This document shows, piece by piece, positions 51,532 through 63,190 of a stretch of DNA of 64,000 bases (positions are counted from its first letter, which is position 1; each line of letters begins with the position of its first letter). Made by a program: the position numbers and the translations under genes. The DNA is taken from contig OX638375.1 of NCBI GenBank assembly GCA_951813575.1, positions 1,813,042-1,877,041 on the forward strand, given 5' to 3'. This DNA comes from Candidatus Binatia bacterium. Lineage in GTDB: Bacteria; Desulfobacterota; Binatia; UBA9968; JAJDTQ01. A model generated the notes under the pieces. It ran no database searches. It saw only the letters and a list, made by a program, of their open reading frames with translations, and was not told the DNA's origin.

Positions 51532-51589
51532 GGAGGGTGCGGGAATGACGGGAGGAAGTGCGGGAATGACGATTCGGGGGTCGTGCCGG

Positions 51590-52411
51590 TCAGACGCGGA
51601 CGCTGCCCTGGAACACCTCCTGTGCCGGGCCGGTCATGTAGACCCGGCCGTCGTCCGCCCAGTGGATATCCAGGTCGCCGCCGATAAGGTGTACCGTTAT
51701 CTTCCTCCCGGTCCTTTCGGTCAAGGCGCCGGCCACCCCCACGGCGCTGGCGCCGGTGCCGCAGGCCCAGGTCTCGCCAGCGCCGCGCTCCCACACCCGC
51801 ATCCGCACCTCGCCCGGCCCCACTACCTGGACGAACTCGGTGTTGACCCGGTTGGGGAAGAAGGCGTGGTTCTCGAAGCGGGGGCCCAGGCGGGGCAGGT
51901 CCAACCCGTCCACGTCGTCAACGTAGAGCACGCAGTGGGGGTTGCCCATGGACACGCAGGTGATCGAATACTCGACGCCGTCGACGGTGAGCGGCCGGTT
52001 GACGATGCGGCCGTCGGCGTCCACCGGGATGTCCCGCCCTTCGAGCACGGGCCGGCCCATGTCCACCTCGACCCGGTCGCCCTTGAGCCGCGGCCGGATG
52101 ATGCCGGCGAGGGTGTCCACCTCGATCTCCCGCTTCCCGGTCAGGCCGTGCTCGTACACGTACTTGGCGAAGCAGCGGATGCCGTTGCCGCACATCTCCA
52201 CCTCGCCGCCGTCGGCGTTGTAGATCTCCATCCGGAAGTCCGCCGAATCCGACGGCCTGATGGTGAGCAGTTGATCCGCGCCCACGCCGAAACGGCGGTG
52301 GCACAGGTTCCTGGCGATGTCGGCCAGACCCGCGGGCTGGGCCTCCATACAGTCCAGCACCACGAAGTCGTTGCCGCAGCCGTGCATCTTGGTAAACGTG
52401 ATCTCGCTCAT
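51590..52411 (-). CDS. dapF: Diaminopimelate epimerase
   Basis: A 273-residue protein. FTKMHGCGNDFVVLD is the N-terminal signature; MCGNGIRCFAKY carries the first catalytic Cys and ETWACGTGASAVG the second. It interconverts LL- and meso-diaminopimelate. ATG 52411 gives the normal length, and the lysA stop lies 7 nt upstream. It is followed by the repeat-filled gap before dapA. Confidence 0.95.
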   Translation of the reverse strand: MSEITFTKMHGCGNDFVVLDCMEAQPAGLADIARNLCHRRFGVGADQLLTIRPSDSADFRMEIYNADGGEVEMCGNGIRCFAKYVYEHGLTGKREIEVDTLAGIIRPRLKGDRVEVDMGRPVLEGRDIPVDADGRIVNRPLTVDGVEYSITCVSMGNPHCVLYVDDVDGLDLPRLGPRFENHAFFPNRVNTEFVQVVGPGEVRMRVWERGAGETWACGTGASAVGVAGALTERTGRKITVHLIGGDLDIHWADDGRVYMTGPAQEVFQGSVRV

Positions 52412-52418
52412 GGGCTCC

Positions 52419-53687
52419 TCACAGCATGGCCGGGATCTTCTCGCCCGCCACAAGGCCCTCCAGGGTCTCCCGTTCCCGGACCACGGCGAACTCCTTGCCG
52501 TCCACCAGCACCTCCGCCGCCCTGGGCCGGGTGTTGTAGTTGGACGCCATGGTAAAGCCGTACGCGCCCGCGCTCATCACCGCCATGAGATCCCCCGGGA
52601 CGGGCGTCTGGATGCTGCGGTCCTGGGCCAGGAAATCGCCGCTCTCGCAGATGGGGCCGACCACGTCCGCGGTCATGGACCCGGCCTCGCGCCGGTCCAC
52701 CGGCCGCAGGCCCTGAAACGCGCCGTAGAGAGAGGGGCGGATGAGGTCGTTCATGGCGCCGTCCACCACCACGAAGTTCTTGGCCTCGGTGCGCTTGAGA
52801 TAGAGCACCCGGGTGACCAGGATGCCGGCGTTTCCCACCATCGACCGGCCCGGCTCCAGCACCAGGGTCACGTCCAGGCCCCGGACCCCCTGCATGAGCG
52901 CCTTGGCGTAGTCGCCCGCATCCGGCGGCTCCTCGTCGTCGTAGCGGATGCCGAGGCCGCCGCCCAGGTCCACGTAGCGGATGTCCGCCCCTTCCCGCCG
53001 GAGCACCTCGACGAAGGCCCGGACACGCTCTGCGGCGTCCGCGAAGGGCGACGTCGAGGTGAGCTGGGAGCCGATGTGGCAGTCCACTCCCACCACCTCC
53101 AGGTTGGACAGGGCGATGGCGCGCCGGTAGGCCTCGGCCGCGGGGTCGATGGCGATGCCGAACTTGCTCTTCTTCATGCCGGTGGAAATGTAGGGGTGCG
53201 TCTGCGGGTCGACGTCGGGATTGATGCGGAAGCTCACCGGCGCCGTCACGCCCATGCTCCCCGCCACCTGGTTCAGCGCCTCCATCTCCTGCTCGGACTC
53301 GACGTTGAACATCAGGATGCCGGAGCGCAGCGCGTACTCCATCTCGTCCCGCGTCTTGCCCACGCCCGAGAAGACCACCTTGCGCGGGTCGGCGCCGGCC
53401 TTGAGCACCCGGAAGAGCTCGCCGCCGGAAACGATGTCGAAGCCCGAGCCTTCGTTCACGAAGGCGCGCAGCACCGCGAGGTTGGAGTTCGCCTTGACCG
53501 AGAAGCACACGAGATGCCGGCTTCCGGCGAAAGCCTGGTCGAAGCCCCGGAAGGCGTCACGCAACCGGGCAAGGCTGTACACGTACACCGGCGTCCCCAC
53601 CGCGTCGACGACATCCCTGACCGGCACGTCTTCGCAGTACAGCGTGTCGTTCCTGTGCGTGAAGCGATCCTCTACCGTTGGCGCCAT
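52419..53687 (-). CDS. lysA: Diaminopimelate decarboxylase
   Basis: A 422-residue fold-type III PLP enzyme. SVKANSNLAVL carries the PLP Lys, LGGGLGIRY and EPGRSMVGNAG bind phosphate, and CESGDFLAQDR has the catalytic Cys of the partner site. It converts meso-DAP to lysine. The start overlaps the 3' end of the lipoprotein gene by 16 nt, so it is in the arg-lys operon. Confidence 0.95.
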   Translation of the reverse strand: MAPTVEDRFTHRNDTLYCEDVPVRDVVDAVGTPVYVYSLARLRDAFRGFDQAFAGSRHLVCFSVKANSNLAVLRAFVNEGSGFDIVSGGELFRVLKAGADPRKVVFSGVGKTRDEMEYALRSGILMFNVESEQEMEALNQVAGSMGVTAPVSFRINPDVDPQTHPYISTGMKKSKFGIAIDPAAEAYRRAIALSNLEVVGVDCHIGSQLTSTSPFADAAERVRAFVEVLRREGADIRYVDLGGGLGIRYDDEEPPDAGDYAKALMQGVRGLDVTLVLEPGRSMVGNAGILVTRVLYLKRTEAKNFVVVDGAMNDLIRPSLYGAFQGLRPVDRREAGSMTADVVGPICESGDFLAQDRSIQTPVPGDLMAVMSAGAYGFTMASNYNTRPRAAEVLVDGKEFAVVRERETLEGLVAGEKIPAML

Positions 53688-54151
53688 ACGATGCTGACCT
53701 CATTGGACGGCCTGCTGAGGGAGCCGTCGGACAACCGGACCCGGACCCGGTACCGGTACACCGTGCCGGTACGGAGCTCGGTATCCGTAAACCCGTAATC
53801 GGACTGCTTGAAGAAGCGGCCCTCGTCTTCCACGTTGATGACCGCCCGCTCGCTGTAGGCGGCGCGGCAGTCCGGACAGTCCGCCGCGGTGCTCTTGCGG
53901 TACACCACGAACGCCTCCAGGTCCGTGAGCGGCTGGCCGTCGAGAGCCTTGCGGGGATGCGACCAGCCCAGGCGGATGCTGCGGTCCTCCAGCAAGAGCT
54001 TCAGGTCGCTGATGGCTACGGGCATCACCAGCTCCGGCGCCCGGGGGGAGCCCTTCTTGCCGCAACCGCCCGCCAGTGTTGCCACAAGCAGGAGCAGGCA
54101 AAGGATGGAGCGGAACGAAACGCCGGCGCAGCGGAGTCGAAGGACCATCAT
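53672..54151 (-). CDS. Lipoprotein with LptM-like N-terminus and fibronectin type III-like domain
   Basis: A 159-residue protein. The type II signal peptide (LCLLLLVATLAGGCGKKG) has a lipobox Cys followed by GKKGSPRAPE, like LptM (YifL), which in E. coli also precedes dapF. A beta-sandwich follows (IRLGWSHPRKALDG, YRYRVRVRLSDGSLSRPSNE), looking like one FN3 domain, with a CPDC pair inside. LptM helps LptD maturation; whether this longer version does so is inference. It overlaps the argH stop by 4 nt (ATGA). Confidence 0.75.
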   Translation of the reverse strand: MMVLRLRCAGVSFRSILCLLLLVATLAGGCGKKGSPRAPELVMPVAISDLKLLLEDRSIRLGWSHPRKALDGQPLTDLEAFVVYRKSTAADCPDCRAAYSERAVINVEDEGRFFKQSDYGFTDTELRTGTVYRYRVRVRLSDGSLSRPSNEVSIVWRQR

Positions 54152-55521
54152 ACCCCCAGTTTCTTCAGGCGCCGGCGCACGTTGGCGGAGGCGGTGCCGC
54201 CGGGGGCGCGCCGGCGCTCGACGCCGGCCCGGACGGTCAGGATCTTGTAGACGTCCGCGCCGATGCCCGGACAGTAGCCCCGGAGCTCGTCCAGGGACAG
54301 TTCCTGCAGCTTTTGCCCGGTGTCGATGCAGTGGCGCACCAACCGGCCCACCACGTCGTGGGCGGCGCGGAAGCTGAGGCCCCGGCCCGCCAGGTAGTCC
54401 GCCAGGTCGGTGGCGTTCATGAAGCCTTCCTCCGCCGCGGCCAGCATCCGCTCGCTCCGCACCCGCAGGCCGTTCAGCAGCTCCCGGGCCATGAGCAGGC
54501 ACGCCGACACCGTGTCGACGGTGTCGAACAGGGGCTCCTTGTCTTCCTGGAGGTCACGGTTATAGGCCAGCGGCAGCCCCTTCATGATGGTCAGCAGCGC
54601 GTTGAGGTGGCCGTACACCCGCCCGGTCTTGCCGCGGATCAGCTCGGCCACGTCGGGGTTCTTCTTCTGCGGCATCATCGAGCTGCCCGTGCAGAAGCCG
54701 TCCGGCAACTCGATGAAGCCGAACTCCTCGCTGGACCACAGGATCAGCTCGTCCGCCATGCGGCTCAGATGGACGAACAGGATGGCGGACGCCGACAGGA
54801 ACTCCAGCACGAAATCCCGGTCGCTGACGGCGTCGATGCTGTTCTCCGAGAGGCGCGGGAAACCCAGCAGCTCGGCCACATAGGCCCGGTCGATGGGGAA
54901 GCTCGTGCCCGCCAGCGCCCCGGAGCCCAGGGGCAAGACGTCGGTTTCGGCCCGGCAGTGGCGGTAGCGGCTCTTGTCCCGCTCGAACATCTCCACGTAG
55001 GCCAGCAGGTGGTGCGCGAAGAGCACGGGCTGGGCCCGCTGGAGGTGGGTGTAGCCGGGCATCAGCACGCCCTCGTTACGCCTGGCCGCGCCTCCGAGGG
55101 CCTTTTGCAGGGCTTCGAGGTCCCCCAGGATGCCGTCGAGGGCCTCCCGCAGGTAGAGGCGCATGTCCAGGCTGACCTGGTCGTTGCGGCTCCGGGCGGT
55201 GTGCAGCTTCTCGCCCACGGCGCCGACCTTCTCGGTGAGCCGCCGCTCGATGTTCATGTGGATGTCTTCGTCGGCGACGCTGTAGGGGAACGCCCCGCTC
55301 TCGATCTCTTTCCGCACCGCCCGCAGCCCGGCGACGATCTTGCGGGCGTCGCCGGCGGGGATGATGCCCTGCTTGCCGAGCATGCGGGCATGGGCGATGC
55401 TGCCGTCGATGTCGTGCCGGTAGAGGCGCCGGTCCACGTCGATGGACGCGGTGAAGGCCACCACGGAATCCGCGGTGGAGCCGGCGAACCGGCCGCCCCA
55501 TAGCTGTTTCTTCCTGGCCAT
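54148..55521 (-). CDS. argH: Argininosuccinate lyase
   Basis: A 457-residue fumarase-superfamily enzyme with the signature GSSMMPQKKNPD and the upstream TARSRNDQVSLDMRLYLRE. It cleaves argininosuccinate to arginine and fumarate. It lies 9 nt downstream of argG in transcription order and is coupled to the lipoprotein gene. Confidence 0.96.
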   Translation of the reverse strand: MARKKQLWGGRFAGSTADSVVAFTASIDVDRRLYRHDIDGSIAHARMLGKQGIIPAGDARKIVAGLRAVRKEIESGAFPYSVADEDIHMNIERRLTEKVGAVGEKLHTARSRNDQVSLDMRLYLREALDGILGDLEALQKALGGAARRNEGVLMPGYTHLQRAQPVLFAHHLLAYVEMFERDKSRYRHCRAETDVLPLGSGALAGTSFPIDRAYVAELLGFPRLSENSIDAVSDRDFVLEFLSASAILFVHLSRMADELILWSSEEFGFIELPDGFCTGSSMMPQKKNPDVAELIRGKTGRVYGHLNALLTIMKGLPLAYNRDLQEDKEPLFDTVDTVSACLLMARELLNGLRVRSERMLAAAEEGFMNATDLADYLAGRGLSFRAAHDVVGRLVRHCIDTGQKLQELSLDELRGYCPGIGADVYKILTVRAGVERRRAPGGTASANVRRRLKKLGV

Positions 55522-55530
55522 GTCGGTTGG

Positions 55531-56730
<1,200 letters not shown>

Positions 56731-56755
56731 GAAACTCCCCGTCGATGGTTCAAAC

Positions 56756-56962
56756 TAGTGTCGTGTCCCACGTAAATGTTGACAAAGATGCGCAGGATTT
56801 TTCGTTGTCGGCAAGGCGCGATGACGAGCAGTGGCGGTACCACGCGAGGAAGACCCCGGGTCAAGCTTGCCCCGGGCCTGACCCGGGGCCCGGGGTGACC
56901 AACGCAGCCGACGACGAAAAAGACCAGCAGATTTGTCAACATTTACGTGAGACACGACACTA
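56756..56962. mobile_element. MITE-like TA-ended inverted-repeat element, copy 2, with nested REP-like insert
   Basis: A 207-bp non-coding element whose ends are inverted repeats (TAGTGTCGTGTC, then Y-CACGTAAATGTTGACAAA). The interior matches the reverse complement of copy 1, except for a 46-bp CCCGGG-rich insert at 56853-56898 related to REP family B. It lies between argF and argG, and its right end supplies the TAG stop of argF. Confidence 0.8.
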
Positions 56963-57880
56963 CGTTCCCGCGGCCAGGCACCAGACCATCAGCGCCTTCT
57001 GGGCGTGAAGGCGGTTCTCCGCCTGGTCGAACACCACCGAATGGCGGCCTTCGATGACCTCGTCGGTGATCTCCTGGCCGCGGTGCGCCGGCAGGCAGTG
57101 CATCACCGCCACGTCGTCCCCGGCCCGGGCCACCAGCTCTCCGTTGACCTGGAAGGCGGCGAAGGCCCGTTCCCGGTCCCCGGCTTCCGCTTCCTGGCCC
57201 ATGCTCGCCCACACGTCGGTATAGATGGCGTCGGCGCCGCTCACGGCCGCCGCCGGATCATGGGTGACCGCCACCTCCGCGCCCGCGGCCACCGCCGAGT
57301 CGAAGATCTCCCTGTCGGGCTCGAAACCCTCGGGACAGGCCAGCGTAAACCGGAACGGCAGCTTTTCCGCCGCCAGCAGCCAGGAATGCACGACGTTGTT
57401 GCCGTCCCCCACGAACACCACGTGGAGTCCTTCGAGGGCACCCTTGCACTCCTGCAAGGTGAGGAGGTCCGCCAGCACCTGGCACGGGTGGTACAGGTCG
57501 GACAGCGCGTTGATCACCGGCACCGAACCGAAAGCCGCCATCTCCGCCACGATGTCCTGGGCGAAGGTCCGCACCGCGAGGATGTCCACCAGGCGGCTCA
57601 ACACCCGCACGCAGTCGGCCGGGGTCTCCCGCTCGCCGAGCTGCACCTCGTCCGGCCCCAGGAACAGCGCGCTGCCTCCCAGCTCGGTCATGCCGATGTC
57701 GAAGGTGGCCCGGGTCCTGAGGCTGGGCTTCTGGAACACCAGGGCCAGCTTTTTACCGGCCAGAAGCGGCCGCAGATGCCCTTCCGCGCGCTCCCGCTTG
57801 AGGGCGGCGGCCAGGGAAAGCACCTCGTCCAGATCCGCCCGGGCGAGGTCCCGCAACGTCAATACGTCCCGCTTCTTCAT
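56960..57880 (-). CDS. argF: Ornithine carbamoyltransferase
   Basis: A 306-residue enzyme with the carbamoyl-phosphate motif FQKPSLRTRATFD, the DLYHPCQVLADLLT segment and the ornithine-site HCLPAHRG. It makes citrulline. ATG 57880 follows the argD stop by 5 nt. The TAG stop is the terminal TAG of a MITE-like element. Confidence 0.96.
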   Translation of the reverse strand: MKKRDVLTLRDLARADLDEVLSLAAALKRERAEGHLRPLLAGKKLALVFQKPSLRTRATFDIGMTELGGSALFLGPDEVQLGERETPADCVRVLSRLVDILAVRTFAQDIVAEMAAFGSVPVINALSDLYHPCQVLADLLTLQECKGALEGLHVVFVGDGNNVVHSWLLAAEKLPFRFTLACPEGFEPDREIFDSAVAAGAEVAVTHDPAAAVSGADAIYTDVWASMGQEAEAGDRERAFAAFQVNGELVARAGDDVAVMHCLPAHRGQEITDEVIEGRHSVVFDQAENRLHAQKALMVWCLAAGT

Positions 57881-57885
57881 CACCG

Positions 57886-59073
57886 TCACGCCCGTTCCAG
57901 CACCCGCTCCAGAATCTCCAGCGCCTCGTCCACCTCGGCCTTCTCGATGGTCAACGGCGGCACCATGCGGAGCACGTTGGCGCCCGCCAGCACCACCAGC
58001 AGGCCTTCCTTCATGCATTCCTGGACCAGGGGTCCGCACTCGCGGTCCATTTCCATGCCCAGGAGGAGCCCCTTGCCGCGCACTTCCCGGATGAAGCCGA
58101 AGCGCCCCGCCAGCGCCTCCAGCCCCTGGCGCAACAGGCCGCCGACCTCCTCGCAGTGCTCCACCAGGCCGGTTTCCAGAATCGTCTCCATCACCGCCAG
58201 CCCGGCCCGGCACACCACCGGATTGCCGCCGAAGGTGGAGGCGTGGGAGCCCGGCGGAAAGCTCTTCGCCACCTCCTCCCGCGCCAGCATGGCGCCCAGG
58301 GGAAGGCCGCCGCCCAATGCCTTGGCCAGGGTCATGACGTCGGGCTCGACGCCGAAGTGCTCGTAGCCGAAGAGCCGGCCGGTGCGTCCCATGCCCACCT
58401 GGACCTCGTCGAATATCAGCAGCAGGCCCTTGTCGTCGCAGAGCTGCCGCAACCCGCGCATGTAGGACACGTCCGGCACCACCACGCCGCCCTCGCCCTG
58501 GATGGGCTCCACCAGGATCGCCGCGGTGCGCCCGTCCACCGCGTCCTCCGCCGCGTCCAGGTCGTTGAACGGGATGTAGCGAAACCCCGACGGCAACGGA
58601 TCGTAGCCGAGCCGGATCTTCTCCTGGCCGGTGGCGGTCAGGGTGGCCAGGGTGCGCCCGTGGAACGAGTTGAGGGCGGTGATGACCTCGGTCCTGCCGC
58701 CGGCCTGCTCGGAGCCGTAGCGCCGCGCCAGCTTGATGGCGGCCTCGTTGGCCTCGGCGCCGCTGTTGCAGAAGAACACCCGGTCGGCGAAGGAATGCTC
58801 GCAGAGCGCCTTGGCGAGCCGGGCCTGGGGCTCGATGTGGTAGAGGTTGGAGACGTGGATCAGGCTCCGCACCTGCTCGGACACGGCCTTGGCCACGGCC
58901 GGGTGGCAGTGGCCAAGGCTGTTGACCGCGATGCCGGCGACGAAGTCCAGGTATGGCTTGCCGTCCGCGTCCCACACCCGCGTCCCTTCCCCCCTCACCA
59001 GCGCGATGGGGAAGCGCGCGTATGTGTTCATCACGTGTGCTTCGGTCAACTGTTGTGTTTCAAGGTTCGACAT
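57886..59073 (-). CDS. argD: Acetylornithine aminotransferase
   Basis: A 395-residue class III PLP aminotransferase. FCNSGAEANEAAIKLARRYG binds PLP phosphate, LLIFDEVQVGMGRTG has the PLP Asp, and MTLAKALGGGLPLGAM the Schiff-base Lys. It converts N-acetylglutamate semialdehyde to N-acetylornithine and may also serve in the DAP pathway. ATG 59073 is used; a GTG 18 nt upstream is possible, and no strong ribosome-binding site distinguishes them. Confidence 0.94.
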   Translation of the reverse strand: MSNLETQQLTEAHVMNTYARFPIALVRGEGTRVWDADGKPYLDFVAGIAVNSLGHCHPAVAKAVSEQVRSLIHVSNLYHIEPQARLAKALCEHSFADRVFFCNSGAEANEAAIKLARRYGSEQAGGRTEVITALNSFHGRTLATLTATGQEKIRLGYDPLPSGFRYIPFNDLDAAEDAVDGRTAAILVEPIQGEGGVVVPDVSYMRGLRQLCDDKGLLLIFDEVQVGMGRTGRLFGYEHFGVEPDVMTLAKALGGGLPLGAMLAREEVAKSFPPGSHASTFGGNPVVCRAGLAVMETILETGLVEHCEEVGGLLRQGLEALAGRFGFIREVRGKGLLLGMEMDRECGPLVQECMKEGLLVVLAGANVLRMVPPLTIEKAEVDEALEILERVLERA

Positions 59074-59112
59074 GATGCATCCATCGGGCACGGGCGTGGC
59101 TGTAACCCGCCC

Positions 59113-59994
59113 CTACGAATCTCGGACCACCTCGGTCCCCACTCCCCGTTCGGTGAAGATCTCCAGCAGGACGGCGTGTCGGTCCCGGCCGTCGATGATG
59201 TGGGTCTTGACCACGCCTCCGTTGAGGGCGTCCACGCAGCACTCGACCTTGGGGATCATGCCCGAGGAGATCACGTCCCGTTCGATGAGATCGGCGGACT
59301 GGGAGATGGTGAGGGTGCTGATCAGCCCCCCCTCGCGGTCCCGCACCCCTTCCACGTCGGTGAGCAGGATGAGCTTCTCCGCGCCGAGTGCGGCGGCCAC
59401 CCTCCCCGCCACCAGGTCGGCGTTGATGTTGTAGGTCTCTCCGCTCTCGCCCACGCCCACCGGCGCGATGACCGGGATGAACTTGCCGTCCAGGGAGCGG
59501 ATCACCGTGGGGTCCACCCGGACGATCTCCCCCACCATGCCGATGTCGATGATCTCCGTGCTCTCCCCGTCGCCCGGCACGGCCACGTTCATCTTGCGCG
59601 CCAGGATGAGCTGGCCGTCCTTGCCGCTGAGGCCCACGGCGGCGGCGCCGTGCTGGTTGACGAGCGCGACGATCTCCTTGTTGACCTTGCCCACCAGCAC
59701 CATCTCGATGATGTCGATGGTCTCCGAATCGGTGACCCGCATGCCGCGCACGTAGCGGCTCTCGATGCCCATCTTCCCCAGCGTCTCGTTGATCTGGGGG
59801 CCGCCGCCGTGCACCACCACCACGTTGATGCCCACGTACTTGAGCAGCACGACGTCCTGGGCGAAGCTCTGCTTGAGGGCCTCGTCCACCATGGCCGCGC
59901 CGCCGTACTTGACCACGAACGTCTTGCCGAAAAAACGCTTGATGAACGGAAGCGCTTCCAGCAGGACTTCCGCCTTGCCTATGAAATCATCCAC
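59113..59994 (-). CDS. argB: Acetylglutamate kinase
   Basis: A 293-residue amino-acid kinase. [13 protein letters not shown] is the N-terminal phosphate site, [11 protein letters not shown] the glutamate site, and [12 protein letters not shown] the C-terminal nucleotide region. An N-terminal helix ([20 protein letters not shown]) is of the kind found in arginine-inhibited hexameric enzymes, suggesting feedback control. It is 23 nt downstream of hslU. Confidence 0.95.
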   Translation of the reverse strand: MDDFIGKAEVLLEALPFIKRFFGKTFVVKYGGAAMVDEALKQSFAQDVVLLKYVGINVVVVHGGGPQINETLGKMGIESRYVRGMRVTDSETIDIIEMVLVGKVNKEIVALVNQHGAAAVGLSGKDGQLILARKMNVAVPGDGESTEIIDIGMVGEIVRVDPTVIRSLDGKFIPVIAPVGVGESGETYNINADLVAGRVAAALGAEKLILLTDVEGVRDREGGLISTLTISQSADLIERDVISSGMIPKVECCVDALNGGVVKTHIIDGRDRHAVLLEIFTERGVGTEVVRDS

Positions 59995-60017
59995 TTCAGG
60001 CTACTCCGCAACGGGGG

Positions 60018-61409
<1,392 letters not shown>

Positions 61410-61469
61410 GTCATCCGTCGTGAGAGGCCGCCGGCACGCGCCCGTCGGGCGCGTGATACCCGCGCGGGA

Positions 61470-62006
61470 TCAGGGCAGCTCCTCGATGGTCAGCTTGTCG
61501 TTCGTGTAGACGCAGATCGCCGCGGCCACCTTCATGGCTTCCTCGGCGATGGCGCGGGCATCGAGCGGACTGTGCCGCACCAGAGCACGCGCGGCCGCCA
61601 GCGCATAGTTGCCGCCCGAGCCGATGGCGATGACGCCGTCGTCCGGCTCCACCACGTCGCCGTTGCCCGACACCACCAGGCAATCCTCCACATCGGCGAC
61701 GATCATCAGCGCTTCCAGCCGCCTGAGCACCTGGTCGGTGCGCCACTCCTTGGCCAGCTCCACCGCCGCCCGCTTGAACACCCCGCCGTGCTTCTCGAGC
61801 TTGCCCTCGAACTTCTCGAACAGCGTGAACGCATCCGCGGTGGCTCCGGCGAACCCCGCGATCACCTTGTCGCCGTAGAGCTTCCGGACCTTGCGGGCGG
61901 TGTGCTTGAGGGCGGTGTCGCCGAGGCTCACCTGGCCGTCGCCGGCGACCACGATCCGGCCCTCATGCCGCACCGCGAGAATGGTGGTTCCGTGAAACGT
62001 CGTCAA
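61470..62006 (-). CDS. hslV: ATP-dependent protease peptidase subunit HslV
   Basis: A 178-residue proteasome-beta-like peptidase. Processing before [10 protein letters not shown] would expose the N-terminal catalytic Thr; GDGQVSLG and the Lys region follow. TTG 62006 is preferred as start because it gives [13 protein letters not shown] of normal length with CGGAG 7 nt upstream; a longer frame to 62069 adds an unconserved extension. Confidence 0.94.
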   Translation of the reverse strand: MTTFHGTTILAVRHEGRIVVAGDGQVSLGDTALKHTARKVRKLYGDKVIAGFAGATADAFTLFEKFEGKLEKHGGVFKRAAVELAKEWRTDQVLRRLEALMIVADVEDCLVVSGNGDVVEPDDGVIAIGSGGNYALAAARALVRHSPLDARAIAEEAMKVAAAICVYTNDKLTIEELP

Positions 62007-62173
62007 TCGAATCGCTCCGCGAGGACTGCCCGGGCCGGATCGACGGCACGCCCGTCGCCCTGCAAACAAACCGCCAACTGTAACACGAAAACGCGGACTT
62101 CGCAGGCCCTCGCCGCCCGGAAACCGGATTCGGGGGCGGCCCGGACGTCATGTGCGGGCCTCGTGGCGGGCCT

Positions 62174-63091
62174 TCAGGCCCGGGGATGGGCGCGGTCGTA
62201 GACGGCAGTGAGCTGGTCGAGGTTGACGTGGGTGTAGCGCTGGGTGGTGGACAGGCTCACGTGGCCCAGCAGTTCCTGGATCGAGCGCAGGTCCGCGCCC
62301 GCGTTCAGCAGGTGGGTGGCGAAGGTGTGCCGCAGGCCGTGGGGCCCCATGCGCACGGGAATTCCGGCGAGGCGCAGATACTTCTCCACGATCCGGGCGA
62401 CGCTGCGGGTGGTGATCCGGTTGCCGAGGTGGTTCAGGAACACCGGCTCCTCGCCCCGCGCCGCCCGACTCCACCGGCTCCGCTGGTGGTCCGCGTAGTC
62501 CCGCAGCGCGGCCAGCGCAACCTCTCCCACGGGCACGATACGCTCCTTGGACCCCTTGCCGAGGACCCTGAGCACGCCCAGGGAGAAGTCCACGTCGCGC
62601 CAGTCGAGGCCAACGAGCTCGCTGACCCGGACGCCGGACGAATAAAGCACCTCCATGACGGCCCGATCGCGGGCCGGAAGAATACCGTCTCCCGGCAGGC
62701 AACCCAGCACCCGGAACGCCTCATCGACCGAAAGGAAGGTCACAAGCGGGGATTCCTGCTTCGGCGTCGAGAAACCCACCAGCGGATCCCGGTGGATGAC
62801 GCCTTCCCGCAGAAGATAGCGGAAGAACCCCTTCAGGGCGGCCAGCTTCCGGCCGATGGTGCTCTTCTTGCGGCTGTCGTGGAGCGTCTTGAGGTAGCCC
62901 CGGATCCACTGCGTGTCCACGGCTTGCAGCGCGGACGTTCCGGGGCTGCCCAGGTCGAGCCCGTTCTCCTCCAGATACCGGCGCAACCCCTCCACGTCGG
63001 TGAGGTAACCCTTGACCGAATGGGGAGAGAACCGCGCCTGATCCCGCAGGTAGTCGCCGAAGCCGTCGATGTGCCGTGCGAATTCGTCCAT
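62174..63091 (-). CDS. xerC: Tyrosine recombinase XerC
   Basis: A 305-residue integrase-family recombinase. The N-terminal SAM-like core-binding domain (about residues 1-100) is followed by a catalytic domain with Arg in YSSGVRVSELVGL, Lys in GKGSKERIVPVG, HGLRHTFATHLL (His-x2-Arg), GHVSLSTTQRYTH and the Tyr nucleophile. The position next to hslVU is the usual one for chromosomal XerC, which resolves dimers at dif, so it is not a phage integrase. Confidence 0.93.
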   Translation of the reverse strand: MDEFARHIDGFGDYLRDQARFSPHSVKGYLTDVEGLRRYLEENGLDLGSPGTSALQAVDTQWIRGYLKTLHDSRKKSTIGRKLAALKGFFRYLLREGVIHRDPLVGFSTPKQESPLVTFLSVDEAFRVLGCLPGDGILPARDRAVMEVLYSSGVRVSELVGLDWRDVDFSLGVLRVLGKGSKERIVPVGEVALAALRDYADHQRSRWSRAARGEEPVFLNHLGNRITTRSVARIVEKYLRLAGIPVRMGPHGLRHTFATHLLNAGADLRSIQELLGHVSLSTTQRYTHVNLDQLTAVYDRAHPRA

Positions 63092-63105
63092 CGGATACGG
63101 TGGCG

Positions 63106-63149
63106 CGCCCCGCCCGCTTGAAGCGGGCGGGGCGGGTTCGAAACCCGCC
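63106..63149. repeat. Two overlapping GC hairpins (REP-like, family C)
   Basis: A 14-bp perfect stem (CGCCCCGCCCGCTT with its complement, 1-nt gap) overlaps a second hairpin GGCGGGTT-CGA-AACCCGCC. It lies between the isochorismatase stop and the xerC start. A half-copy (AACCCGCCCCTACGA) is at 59104-59118. It may act as a terminator, though without a T-run. Confidence 0.65.
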
Positions 63150-63190
63150 CCTACACCCGGGTGCCGGTGCCGGCCATGGTTGCCGCCGGC

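Noticed and set aside
62174-63091. Phage or island integrase
   Set aside because: Gene neighbourhood (hslVU, arg genes) and length fit chromosomal XerC; no attachment-site duplication or phage gene is nearby.
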